Positions 40,941 to 49,376 of a DNA stretch of 55,976 nt are shown in pieces (the stretch's first letter is position 1; each line of letters begins with the position of its first letter). Source of the DNA: Collinsella sp. (lineage in GTDB: Bacteria > Actinomycetota > Coriobacteriia > Coriobacteriales > Coriobacteriaceae); NCBI GenBank assembly GCA_019414565.1, contig DXLU01000019.1, forward strand, positions 1-55,976. Reading direction: 5' to 3'. The notes under the pieces are model-generated. The model was not told the origin of the DNA, made no database searches, and was given only the letters and a program-made list of their open reading frames with translations. Made by a program: the position numbers and the translations under genes.

Positions 40941-41318
40941 TTGCCTACTATTAACCAGCTGGTTCGCCAGGGCCGTCGTTCCGTGCCCAAGAAGTCCAAG
41001 AACGCTGCTCTGCAGCACAACTCCCAGAAGCGCGGCGTGTGCACCCGCGTCTTCACCACGAGCCCCAAGAAGCCGAACTCGGCTCTTCGTAAGGTTGCCC
41101 GTGTTCGCCTTGTCAACGGCATCGAAGTTACTGCTTACATCCCGGGTGAGGGCCACAACCTGCAGGAGCACTCCATCGTGCTCGTCCGCGGCGGTCGTGT
41201 CCGTGACCTCCCTGGTGTCCGTTATCACGTCATCCGTGGCGCCTACGACGCTGCTCCGGTCCAGAACCGTATGCAGGCCCGCTCCAAGTACGGTGCTAAG
41301 CGCCCCAAGGCCAAATAA
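40941..41318 (+). CDS. rpsL: Ribosomal protein S12
   Basis: The 125-residue decoding-centre protein of the 30S subunit is of normal length. TTSPKKPNSALRKVARVRL and PGEGHNLQEHS are the two loops touching the decoding site; the lysine positions linked to streptomycin resistance are wild-type. Translation starts at a TTG at 40941 (MPTINQLVRQG), directly after GAAGGAG. It is the first gene of the str-type operon, with a good promoter at 40819. Confidence 0.97.
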   Translation: MPTINQLVRQGRRSVPKKSKNAALQHNSQKRGVCTRVFTTSPKKPNSALRKVARVRLVNGIEVTAYIPGEGHNLQEHSIVLVRGGRVRDLPGVRYHVIRGAYDAAPVQNRMQARSKYGAKRPKAK

Positions 41319-41392
41319 GCCAGATAACGTTTTGATACTTTCGCCGTGTGCCGTCTTGAGCGCCGCACGGTTGACACTTAAGGAGATTTCAC

Positions 41393-41866
41393 ATGCCGCG
41401 TCGTGCAGCAGCTAATCGTCGTGAGGTTCAGCCTGACGCCGTTTACAACAACCGCCTGGTGACTCAGCTCATCAACAAGGTCCTTCTTGACGGCAAGAAG
41501 GCCACCGCTGAGCGCATCGTTTACACCGCTTTCGAGATCGTTGCCGAGAAGTCCGAGGGTGGCGACGCTCTCGCTACCTTCAAGAAGGCTATGGACAACG
41601 TCAAGCCCACGCTCGAGGTTAAGCCCAAGCGTGTCGGCGGCGCTACCTATCAGGTCCCGATGGAGGTCAACTCCCGTCGTTCCACCGCTCTGGGTATCCG
41701 CTGGATCGTCAACTTCTCCCGCGCTCGCAAGGAGAAGACCATGGCCGAGCGTCTCGCCAACGAGATCCTCGACGCCTCCAACGGCCTGGGCGCTTCCGTC
41801 AAGAAGCGTGAGGACGTCTTCAAGATGGCCGAGGCCAACCGCGCGTTCTCTCACTATCGTTGGTAA
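41393..41866 (+). CDS. rpsG: Ribosomal protein S7
   Basis: The 157-residue primary 16S rRNA-binding protein nucleates the 30S head. The opening MPRRAAANRREVQPDAVYNN and the motif RRSTALGIRWIVNFSRARKE are characteristic, and the length is normal. The ATG at 41393 has AAGGAG upstream. It follows rpsL by 74 nt and precedes fusA by 19 nt in the same operon. In many bacteria S7 represses this operon; no leader structure was checked here. Confidence 0.97.
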   Translation: MPRRAAANRREVQPDAVYNNRLVTQLINKVLLDGKKATAERIVYTAFEIVAEKSEGGDALATFKKAMDNVKPTLEVKPKRVGGATYQVPMEVNSRRSTALGIRWIVNFSRARKEKTMAERLANEILDASNGLGASVKKREDVFKMAEANRAFSHYRW

Positions 41867-41885
41867 GTTAAGGTAAGGAACTAAC

Positions 41886-43985
41886 ATGGCTAAGCCTAAG
41901 TACAAGCTTTCCGATACCCGTAACATCGGCATCATGGCCCACATCGATGCCGGTAAGACCACCACGACCGAGCGTATTCTTTACTACACCGGTAAGACCC
42001 ACAAGATCGGTGAGGTCCATGAGGGCGCTGCCACCATGGACTGGATGGTTCAGGAGCAGGAGCGCGGCGTAACCATTACCTCCGCTGCTACCACCTGCTT
42101 CTGGAACAAGGACGGCAAGGACTACCGCATCCAGATCATCGACACCCCGGGCCACGTTGACTTCACCGCCGAGGTCGAGCGCTGCCTGCGCGTCCTCGAT
42201 GGCGCTGTCGCCGTCTTCGACGCCGTTGCCGGCGTTCAGCCCCAGTCTGAGACCGTTTGGCGTCAGGCTTCTACCTTCAACGTTCCCCGCATCGCCTTCA
42301 TCAACAAGTATGACCGCGTGGGCGCTGACTTCTTCAACGCTATCGAGACCATGAAGGATCGTCTCGACGCTAACGCCGTGGCCGCTCAGGTCCCGATGGG
42401 CGCCGAGGACAACTTCTGGGGCGTCATCGACCTGGTCACCATGACTGCATGGGACTTCAAGGCCGACGAGAAGGGCATGACCTACCCCGAGCCGATGGAC
42501 GAGATCCCGGCTGAGTTCGCCGACATCGCTGCTACCAAGCGCGAGGAGCTCCTCGACGCTGCTGCCAGCTTTGACGACGAGCTCATGGAGAAGATCCTCA
42601 TGGAGGAGGACTTCACCGTCGAGGAGCTCAAGGCTGCTCTGCGTAAGGGCGTTCTGGCCAACGAGCTCAACCTCGTCTTCGTGGGCTCCGCCTACAAGAA
42701 CAAGGGCGTCCAGGAGCTGCTCGACGCTGTCGTCGACTACCTGCCCAGCCCGCTCGACGTTGAGGCCGTCACCGGCACCGATCCGGACACCGGCGAGGAG
42801 ATCCAGCGTCATCCTTCCTTCGACGAGCCCTTCTCCGGCCTGGTCTTCAAGATCATGACCGACCCGTTCGTCGGTAAGCTCACCTACGTCCGCGTTTACT
42901 CCGGCCGCGCCGAGTCCGGCTCCTACGTTGTCAACGCTTCCAACGGTCAGCGCGAGCGCCTCGGCCGCATCCTCGAGATGAACGCCGCCGAGCGTATCGA
43001 CCGTGACGACGCTGCCGCCGGCGACATCGTCGCTTGCGTCGGATTCAAGAACTCCACCACCGGTGACACCCTGTGCGCCGAGGGCAAGGAGATCGTCCTC
43101 GAGAAGATCGAGTTCGCTAAGCCCGTTATCGACGTTGCCATCGAGCCCAAGACCAAGGCCGAGCAGGACAAGATGTCCCTGGCTCTGACCAAGCTCGCCG
43201 AGGAGGACCCGACCTTCCAGGTGTCCACCAACCACGAGACCGGCCAGACCATCATCGCCGGCATGGGCGAGCTGCACCTCGAGATCATCGTCGACCGTCT
43301 GCTCCGCGAGTTCAAGGTTGACGCTAACGTTGGTAAGCCCCAGGTTGCCTACCGCGAGACCGCTGGTCACGACGTCGAGAAGGCTGAGGGCAAGTTCGTC
43401 CGTCAGTCCGGTGGTCGCGGTCAGTACGGCCACGCCGTCATCAAGCTCGAGAAGATGGAGGAGGGCTTCGGCTACGAGTTCGTCAACGCTATCGTCGGCG
43501 GCGTCGTGCCCAAGGAGTACATCCCGTCCATCGACAAGGGCATCCAGGAGGCCCTGAACACCGGTGTTATCGCCGGCTTCCCGGTCCTCGACGTTAAGGT
43601 CACCCTGTTCGACGGTTCTTACCACGAGGTCGACTCCTCCGAGGCCGCCTTTAAGATCGCCGGTTCCATGGCTATCAAGGACGCCCTCAAGAAGTCCGAC
43701 CCGCAGCTGCTCGAGCCGATCATGGCTGTCGAGGTCGAGACCCCCGAGCAGTACATGGGCGACGTTATGGGCAACCTCTCCGGTCGCCGCGGCAAGATCG
43801 AGGGCATGGAGGATCGCAAGAACAGCAAGCTCATCCGTGCCAAGGTGCCGCTGGGCGAGATGTTCGGTTACGCTACCGACCTTCGCTCCCAGACCCAGGG
43901 CCGTGCATCCTACACGATGCAGTTCGACTCTTATGAGCCCGCGCCCAAGTCCATCGTGGACGAGGTCATGAGCAAGAACGCCTAA
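41886..43985 (+). CDS. fusA: Translation elongation factor G
   Basis: This 699-residue GTPase drives ribosome translocation. It has G1 AHIDAGKTT, the switch region ATMDWMVQEQERGVTITSAA, G3 DTPGHVDF, G4 NKYDR (a Tyr variant of the usual NKMDR), and domain IV (GGRGQYGHAVI, with the tip motif) near residue 500. Its length is typical. AAGGTAAGGA precedes the ATG. The next gene is rpsJ; the tuf gene that normally follows fusA is absent. Confidence 0.97.
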   Translation: MAKPKYKLSDTRNIGIMAHIDAGKTTTTERILYYTGKTHKIGEVHEGAATMDWMVQEQERGVTITSAATTCFWNKDGKDYRIQIIDTPGHVDFTAEVERCLRVLDGAVAVFDAVAGVQPQSETVWRQASTFNVPRIAFINKYDRVGADFFNAIETMKDRLDANAVAAQVPMGAEDNFWGVIDLVTMTAWDFKADEKGMTYPEPMDEIPAEFADIAATKREELLDAAASFDDELMEKILMEEDFTVEELKAALRKGVLANELNLVFVGSAYKNKGVQELLDAVVDYLPSPLDVEAVTGTDPDTGEEIQRHPSFDEPFSGLVFKIMTDPFVGKLTYVRVYSGRAESGSYVVNASNGQRERLGRILEMNAAERIDRDDAAAGDIVACVGFKNSTTGDTLCAEGKEIVLEKIEFAKPVIDVAIEPKTKAEQDKMSLALTKLAEEDPTFQVSTNHETGQTIIAGMGELHLEIIVDRLLREFKVDANVGKPQVAYRETAGHDVEKAEGKFVRQSGGRGQYGHAVIKLEKMEEGFGYEFVNAIVGGVVPKEYIPSIDKGIQEALNTGVIAGFPVLDVKVTLFDGSYHEVDSSEAAFKIAGSMAIKDALKKSDPQLLEPIMAVEVETPEQYMGDVMGNLSGRRGKIEGMEDRKNSKLIRAKVPLGEMFGYATDLRSQTQGRASYTMQFDSYEPAPKSIVDEVMSKNA

Positions 43986-44045
43986 GTTCGAGCTCCCTGT
44001 TACGTAATCCGCGAGAGCATCTCTCGCACTCTTTGGAGGTTTAAG

Positions 44046-44354
44046 TTGGCTACCCAGAAGATCCGCATTCGCCTCAAGGGCTATGATCACGAGGTCGTCG
44101 ATCAGTCCGCGAAGCTCATCGTCGAGACCGCTCAGAAGACCGGCGCTCGCGTTTCCGGTCCTGTCCCCCTGCCCACCGAGCGCAACCTGTACACGGTTAT
44201 CCGCTCGCCGCACATGAACAAGGACTCCCGTGAGCAGTTCGAGATGCGCACCCACAAGCGCCTCATCGACATCCTCGACCCCACCTCGGGCACCGTTGAT
44301 TCGCTTATGCGTCTCGACCTCCCCGCTGGCGTCGACATCGACATCAAGCTCTAA
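44046..44354 (+). CDS. rpsJ: Ribosomal protein S10
   Basis: The 102-residue 30S protein is also the NusG/NusB-linked antitermination factor NusE. IRIRLKGYDHEVVDQSAKLI and the C-terminal KRLIDILDPT are diagnostic. A TTG at 44046 is the start, with TTTGGAGG upstream. Normally rpsJ opens the S10 operon, followed by rplC; here it ends the fusA operon and a terminator follows at once, so it is transcribed with rpsL-rpsG-fusA. Confidence 0.97.
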   Translation: MATQKIRIRLKGYDHEVVDQSAKLIVETAQKTGARVSGPVPLPTERNLYTVIRSPHMNKDSREQFEMRTHKRLIDILDPTSGTVDSLMRLDLPAGVDIDIKL

Positions 44355-44378
44355 GCGATATTCCTCATAGCTTAAAGG

Positions 44379-44415
44379 GCCCCGCTGCCATTACGGTAGC
44401 GGGGCTCTTTTGTTT
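44379..44415 (+). terminator. Terminator after rpsJ
   Basis: GCCCCGCTGCC (44379-44389) pairs with GGTAGCGGGGC (44395-44405, one G-U), followed by TCTTTTGTTTT. It separates rpsJ from convergent birA. Confidence 0.9.
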
Positions 44416-44470
44416 TGCATGATGGGTTTGGATCGCCGGGTAAGGCTGCCGAGCGGCTGGCTGTGGCGAC

Positions 44471-45247
44471 CTACTCACTCAAGGGGCGCAATGACGCCTC
44501 CTCAAAATGGAAGGATCGCAAGCCGTCTTCTGTTTCGATGCACGCACGACCAAAGCCATCGACCGTTATAAAGATGCCTCGCGCCAGCTCGTCACCGGCA
44601 GGGAAGCGGGCGATAACGTGCTTTCCAATCCAATTGAGGTGAGCGACATATTCGCCGTGGACGGGCGCGAGCGGTCCGGTGTTTTCTTCCATGGCGTTGA
44701 GGCGTTCTGCCCAGGCATCTACAGCGTCTATAACTGCGTGATAGACCTCATCGAGGAGCATGTCGACAGCAGGAACGTTCTCGTTAAGGTCCGAGAGACC
44801 GATTGCCGGCAGGCCGCCATCGGGCACCTCTTGGGGCGCATAGTTCACATTGACACCAATGCCGCAGACGGCGAAAGGTTTGCCTTCGTTATCGCGTGCG
44901 GCCTCGACCAGAATGCCGCCGAGTTTGCGTCCACGCGCGACCAGGTCGTTGGGCCATTTGAGGCCAATCTCGTTTGCAAGACCCTGTTTTTCGAGCGCCT
45001 CGAGCACCGCTAGGCCGCTGACGGCAGCAAGACCAGAGTACTTCGCAGGATTAACGCATGGACGCAGGACAATCGAAAGCAATAGGTTGCCGGCGGTTGA
45101 ATCCCACTTGTGGCCGCGCCGGCCGCGTCCTGCTGTCTGAGCCCGGGCGGCAAGTCCTGTGCCGTGCGGCGCTCCCTGTTTTCCTGCTTCGAGCAGGTCA
45201 TCGTTGGTCGATCCGGTTACGTCGACTATCGTTAATTTGGCATCCAT
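44471..45247 (-). CDS. birA: Biotin-[acetyl-CoA-carboxylase] ligase (class I, no DNA-binding domain)
   Basis: The 258-residue enzyme activates biotin with ATP and attaches it to the AccB lysine. It has GSTNDD, the adenylate loop GRGRRGHKW (residues 40-48), KWPNDLV, GGILVE and GVNVNY. It begins straight at the catalytic domain, so the regulatory helix-turn-helix of E. coli BirA is missing and it should not act as a repressor. The ATG at 45247 has GGAGG about 11 nt upstream; longer frames have no support. It is divergent from the fatty-acid operon that contains its substrate AccB (K124), with shared operator-like repeats between. Confidence 0.93.
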   Translation of the reverse strand: MDAKLTIVDVTGSTNDDLLEAGKQGAPHGTGLAARAQTAGRGRRGHKWDSTAGNLLLSIVLRPCVNPAKYSGLAAVSGLAVLEALEKQGLANEIGLKWPNDLVARGRKLGGILVEAARDNEGKPFAVCGIGVNVNYAPQEVPDGGLPAIGLSDLNENVPAVDMLLDEVYHAVIDAVDAWAERLNAMEENTGPLAPVHGEYVAHLNWIGKHVIARFPAGDELARGIFITVDGFGRACIETEDGLRSFHFEEASLRPLSE

Positions 45248-45342
45248 AACGGCTGCTACCTCCTTAATGAATAAGTGAATAACGCAATGGTGTCGAGAGA
45301 TAGACACAATGTGAAGCCTGTGTCGCATTTAGGCAATTTAAT

Positions 45343-45407
45343 GTTAACACGTCAACAACGACTGAAATGCGCTATCCTCTCATGGTCGATGTAAACACGT
45401 CAACAAC
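45343..45407. promoter_or_regulatory. Paired operator-like repeats in the birA-fabH divergent promoter
   Basis: A 17-bp direct repeat occurs at 45343-45359 (GTTAACACGTCAACAAC) and 45391-45407 (GTAAACACGTCAACAAC). The first copy is itself a palindrome of form GTTnACnnGTnAAC. TATCCT (45373-45378) is the likely fabH -10 box between the copies, and copy 1 overlaps the matching -35 region. On the minus strand TTGACG inside copy 1 followed by TAAATG may drive birA. Confidence 0.65.
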
Positions 45408-45423
45408 TCAAAGGAGGTTAGTG

Positions 45424-46383
45424 ATGGGTTTCACGATTCTTGGAACAGGCTCGGCGCTTCCTAAGCGCAGTGTTTCCAATGACGAGCTGTCCGAGTTCCT
45501 CGATACCTCGGATGAGTGGATTTTTACCCGCACAGGTATCAAGAGCCGCCATGTATGCACCACCGAGTCACTTGACGACCTTGCCGTAGCGGCGAGCGAG
45601 CGGGCACTCCAGGTGTCCGGAATCGACGCGAGCCAGCTGGATTTGATCGTCTGCTCGACGACGACGGGTGACCACCTTGTTCCCGCCGAGGCGTGTGCCG
45701 TTGCTGAGCGACTGGGCGCGACGTGCCCTGCCTTCGATGTCTCGGCTGCCTGCGCCGGCTTCGTATTTGCGCTCGATGTTGCCGAGGGCTATATCGCCCG
45801 AGGACGAGCCAAGCATGTGCTTGTCGTTGCCGCCGAGCAGATGACGCGCGCGCTCGACTGGACCGACCGCGCCACCTGTGTGCTCTTTGGCGATGGGGCA
45901 GGCGCCGCGGTGATTGAGGCTGGGGGAGACAGCCCCCTTGCCGTTGAGCTTTCGACGGCGCCCGACGTCGAGACGTTGTGCGTTCCCGGTCTGGTCGGCA
46001 CCTCGCCGTTTAAGGCCTCCGCAGATAGCGAGAGCGTGCTGTCCATGAATGGCCGCCGCGTGTTCAAGTTCGGCGTCAACGCGATTTGCGACACGGTCCA
46101 TAAGCTTGCGAGCGATGCGGGCATTTCGGTCGAGGACATCGACCATTTTGTATTCCATCAGGCTAACGAACGAATCCTGAGTCAGGCGGTCAAGCGCCTC
46201 GGTGTGCCAGACAAGCGCGTGGTTCGAACGCTGCGCGAGACCGGCAACATTTCGAGCGCATGCATTCCGCTTGCCCTCGACCGGCTGGCAAACGCCGGTG
46301 CACTTCACACGGGCGACACCATCGCCCTCGTTGGATTTGGCGCCGGTCTGGATATAGGTGGCTATCTGCTTCGTTGGAAGTAG
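45424..46383 (+). CDS. fabH: 3-oxoacyl-ACP synthase III
   Basis: The 319-residue enzyme starts fatty acid synthesis by condensing an acyl-CoA with malonyl-ACP. The catalytic triad is visible: Cys110 in SAACAGFVF, His245 in VFHQAN and Asn275 in TGNISSA. Its length is normal. The ATG at 45424 is preceded by AAAGGAGG; the upstream frame overlaps the operator repeats. It is the first gene of a ten-gene fatty acid operon and divergent from birA. Being first, it is best placed to respond to the paired operators at 45343. Confidence 0.96.
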   Translation: MGFTILGTGSALPKRSVSNDELSEFLDTSDEWIFTRTGIKSRHVCTTESLDDLAVAASERALQVSGIDASQLDLIVCSTTTGDHLVPAEACAVAERLGATCPAFDVSAACAGFVFALDVAEGYIARGRAKHVLVVAAEQMTRALDWTDRATCVLFGDGAGAAVIEAGGDSPLAVELSTAPDVETLCVPGLVGTSPFKASADSESVLSMNGRRVFKFGVNAICDTVHKLASDAGISVEDIDHFVFHQANERILSQAVKRLGVPDKRVVRTLRETGNISSACIPLALDRLANAGALHTGDTIALVGFGAGLDIGGYLLRWK

Positions 46384-46435
46384 TCGCACATAGGAAATAA
46401 AAACGCCCCTAGGGCACAAACAAAGGAGAACTACC

Positions 46436-46672
46436 ATGGCAGATCAGAAGACCTTCGAGCGCGTTTGCGATGTTATCCGCGAGACCGCCGGTCTTGACGA
46501 CGTCGAGATGAAGCCCGAGTCCACGCTCGAGGAGATTGGTCTCGACAGTCTGGGCACCGTCGAGATCCTCGTCGCCGTTGAGGACGAGTTTGGCATCCAG
46601 CTCGATACCGAGGAGAACCCCAAGACGGTCGGCGAGTTCGCCGATACGGTCGAGGCGGCATTGGAGAAGTAG
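46436..46672 (+). CDS. acpP: Acyl carrier protein
   Basis: The 78-residue acidic carrier holds growing acyl chains on a phosphopantetheine arm at Ser38 in GLDSLGTVEI. Charge and length are typical. AAAGGAGAA precedes the ATG. It follows fabH by 52 nt and precedes fabK by 2 nt. No phosphopantetheinyl transferase gene is in the window. Confidence 0.96.
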   Translation: MADQKTFERVCDVIRETAGLDDVEMKPESTLEEIGLDSLGTVEILVAVEDEFGIQLDTEENPKTVGEFADTVEAALEK

Positions 46673-46674
46673 AG

Positions 46675-47619
46675 ATGCTCAAGACTCCTCTCTGCGATCT
46701 ACTCGGCATCGAAAAGCCCGTGTTCCAGGGCGGTATGGCCTGGATCGCCGACGCCTCGCTGGCGTCCGCAGTGTCCGAGGCGGGCGGCTTAGGGATTATC
46801 GCGGCCATGAACGCCGACGCCAACTGGCTGCGCGACCAGATTCATGAGCTGCGCGCCAGGACGGATAAGCCCTTTGGCGTTAACGTCATGCTCATGAGCC
46901 CGTTTGCCGACGAGGTCGCGCGGGTCGTGATTGACGAGCGGGTGCCGGTCGTCGTGACGGGTGCCGGCAATCCCACCAAGTACATGAAGGCGTGGAACGA
47001 GGCGGGCATCAAGGTCATCCCGGTCGTTGCCTCGGTGGCGCTGGCGCGCCTCGTGGCGCGTCGTGGAGCCACTGCCGTGGTTGCCGAGGGTACCGAATCA
47101 GGCGGCCATATTGGCGAGACCTCGACGATGGCACTGGTGCCGCAGGTTGTCGATGTGGTCGATATTCCCGTGGTTGCGGCTGGCGGTATCGCCGATGGCC
47201 GCGGCGTGGCGGCCGCCTTTATGCTGGGCGCCGCCGGCGTGCAGGTGGGTACGCGCTTTCTGATCGCAGATGAGTGCACCGTATCGGAGCAGTACAAGGA
47301 GATGGTCCTGAAGGCCAACGACACCTCGACGCGTGCGACCGGCCGCTCGACGGGACACCCGGTGCGTGCCCTCAAGAGCCCCTTCACCAACGCCTACGCC
47401 AAGAGCGAGGCGGCGGGCGTAAGCGTCGAGGAGCTCGGGGCCATGGGCACGGGCGCCCTTCGCAAGGCCGCCAAGGACGGCAATTACGAAGAGGGCTCGT
47501 TTTTGTGTGGACAGATTGCCGGCATGGTCAACGAGCGCCAAAGTGCACGTGAAATCGTTGACGACCTGGTCGATGGCGCCGAGCACGTCCTGAAGGGTGC
47601 GTGCGCATGGGTGGCGTAG
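46675..47619 (+). CDS. fabK: Enoyl-ACP reductase II (FMN-dependent)
   Basis: The 314-residue flavoprotein performs the last reduction of each elongation cycle with NAD(P)H. The nitronate-monooxygenase-like barrel is shown by PVFQGGMAWIADASLASAVS, AGGLGIIAAM, VVAEGTESGGHIGE and VVAAGGIADGRGVAAAFMLG. It replaces the triclosan-sensitive FabI, which is not present in this operon; FabK enzymes are known to be insensitive to triclosan. The start is 2 nt after acpP, so translation is probably coupled. Confidence 0.93.
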   Translation: MLKTPLCDLLGIEKPVFQGGMAWIADASLASAVSEAGGLGIIAAMNADANWLRDQIHELRARTDKPFGVNVMLMSPFADEVARVVIDERVPVVVTGAGNPTKYMKAWNEAGIKVIPVVASVALARLVARRGATAVVAEGTESGGHIGETSTMALVPQVVDVVDIPVVAAGGIADGRGVAAAFMLGAAGVQVGTRFLIADECTVSEQYKEMVLKANDTSTRATGRSTGHPVRALKSPFTNAYAKSEAAGVSVEELGAMGTGALRKAAKDGNYEEGSFLCGQIAGMVNERQSAREIVDDLVDGAEHVLKGACAWVA

Positions 47620-48533
47620 CGTTTCTGTTTGCCGGCCAGGGCGCCCAGCACCCCGCGATGGGCGTCGACCTGATCGAGGCATCGCCGGCGGCCGCCGAGG
47701 TGTTCGCGATCGCCGACGAGGTGCGCCCGGGGACCAGCGAGCAGTGCCGAAGCGCCTCCAAGGAGGAGCTCTCGCAGACCGAGAACACGCAGCCTTGCGT
47801 GTTCGTGCACGACTTGGCTGTCGCCGTCGCCCTGCGCGAGCGCGGCGTGGTGCCTGCCGCCTGTGCGGGATTCTCGCTGGGCGAGGTCGCTGCACTCACC
47901 TTTGCGGGGGCATTCGATACGCGAGCGGGTTTTGAGCTTGTGTGTGAGCGCGCGGCATTGATGGCCACGGCGGCCGAGCGTCGCCCCGGCGGCATGCGCG
48001 CCGTCATCAAACTTGATGCTGCGCAAGTCGAGAACCTGGCTGCGCAGGCCGGCGAGGACTGCTGGCCGGTCAACTACAACAGTCCCCAGCAGACGGTTGT
48101 GGCCGGAGCGCCCGATGCGCTGCAGACCCTCGACGTCCTAGTAAAAGAGGCTGGCGGCCGCGCCATGAAGGTCGCGGTGTCGGGTGCATTTCATAGCCCC
48201 TATATGGCCGAGGCGACAGAGGGGCTGGCGACGTATATCCAAGCCGGCCACGCGCCGTCTCCGCTGCTGATTCCGGTCATGGCAAACATGACGGCGGCGC
48301 CCTATCCGGCGGACCCGCGAGCGGCATCGGATGTCTTGGCCAATCAGGTGAGCCATGCCGTGCGCTGGGTCGATACGCTGCATGCTCTGCAGGATCAAGG
48401 CATCGATACATTTATTGAGGTCGGCCCCGGCAAAACGCTGTCCGGCCTGGTCAAGCGTACGTTGAGCGACGTTCGTGTGTATTTGTGCGAGACGGCCGAG
48501 CAGGTCGCAGCTATTGCCGACGAGCTCGCATAG
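47607..48533 (+). CDS. fabD: Malonyl-CoA:ACP transacylase
   Basis: The 308-residue enzyme transfers malonyl groups to ACP. It opens with AFLFAGQGAQHPAMG; the catalytic Ser90 lies in GFSLGEV, where most members have GHSLG, and His lies in GAFHSPYM. The start ATG at 47607 is 10 nt after AAGGG and overlaps fabK by 13 nt; a GTG at 47601 is possible. The Phe in place of His beside the nucleophile is the only oddity. Confidence 0.92.
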   Translation: MGGVAFLFAGQGAQHPAMGVDLIEASPAAAEVFAIADEVRPGTSEQCRSASKEELSQTENTQPCVFVHDLAVAVALRERGVVPAACAGFSLGEVAALTFAGAFDTRAGFELVCERAALMATAAERRPGGMRAVIKLDAAQVENLAAQAGEDCWPVNYNSPQQTVVAGAPDALQTLDVLVKEAGGRAMKVAVSGAFHSPYMAEATEGLATYIQAGHAPSPLLIPVMANMTAAPYPADPRAASDVLANQVSHAVRWVDTLHALQDQGIDTFIEVGPGKTLSGLVKRTLSDVRVYLCETAEQVAAIADELA

Positions 48534-48563
48534 TCCACAGGGCTGTAACCCGAAAGGAATGAC

Positions 48564-49337
48564 ATGGGCAACTTGAACAATGACGCGCTCGAGCGCAACG
48601 ACTCACGTCACGTGGCACTGGTCACGGGCGGCTCGCGGGGTATCGGCCGCGCCTGCGCTATCGGTCTGGCGGAGGATGGCTACGATATCGCCGTCGTCTA
48701 TGCCGGCAGCGTCGATGCGGCGCGCGAGACGTGCGACGCCTGCGAGGCGGCTGGCGCCACGGCGCGCTCATATCAATGTGACGTGGCCGACCCCGCTGCC
48801 GTCAACGCGTGCGTGGAAGCGGTCCTCAACGACTTTGGCTCCATTTGGGCGCTCGTCAACAACGCCGGCATCACCTGCGATGGCCTGCTTATGCGCATGG
48901 GCGATGACGCCTTCGATCGCGTGCTCGATGTCAATCTCAAGGGCACGTTCAACACGACGCGTGCGCTCACCAAGACCTTTATGCGCCAGCGCGGCGGTTG
49001 CGTCATCAACATGAGCTCTGTCGTGGGCCTGATGGGCAATGCCGGGCAAGCCAACTACGCTGCCTCCAAGGCGGGCGTCATTGGTCTGACCAAGGCGGTG
49101 GCGCGCGAGCTTGCGCCCCGCGGCGTACGAGTGAACGCGGTCGCTCCCGGGTTTGTCGAGACCGATATGACGGCAAAGCTCTCGGAGAAGGTGCGTGCGG
49201 CAACCGAGGAGCAGATTCCCCTTAAGCGTATGGCGCGCCCCGAGGAAGTGGCCGGCGTGGTGCGCTTTTTGGCGAGCGATGCGGCTGCCTACATTACGGG
49301 CGAGGTCGTGCGCGTCGACGGCGGAATGGCGATGTAG
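48564..49337 (+). CDS. fabG: 3-oxoacyl-ACP reductase
   Basis: The 257-residue short-chain dehydrogenase uses NADPH. VTGGSRGIGRACAIGLA binds the cofactor, NNAG is present, and the catalytic Ser-Tyr-Lys are seen in MSSVVG and in NYAASKAGVI. It follows fabD by 30 nt. The first 16 residues (GNLNNDALERNDSRH) are longer than usual and may be an extension; AAAGGAATGAC lies upstream of the ATG. Confidence 0.95.
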   Translation: MGNLNNDALERNDSRHVALVTGGSRGIGRACAIGLAEDGYDIAVVYAGSVDAARETCDACEAAGATARSYQCDVADPAAVNACVEAVLNDFGSIWALVNNAGITCDGLLMRMGDDAFDRVLDVNLKGTFNTTRALTKTFMRQRGGCVINMSSVVGLMGNAGQANYAASKAGVIGLTKAVARELAPRGVRVNAVAPGFVETDMTAKLSEKVRAATEEQIPLKRMARPEEVAGVVRFLASDAAAYITGEVVRVDGGMAM

Positions 49338-49376
49338 AAACCAGGGCCGAAGAACGGCTTGGATGAGGAGACCATG

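Noticed and set aside
41868..44255. Long minus-strand frame over fusA and rpsJ
   Set aside because: Antisense shadow; the translation is low-complexity and fusA is certain.
45367..45424. Upstream ATG for fabH at 45367
   Set aside because: The extra residues would be translated from the operator and promoter region, and the ATG at 45424 has an excellent ribosome site.
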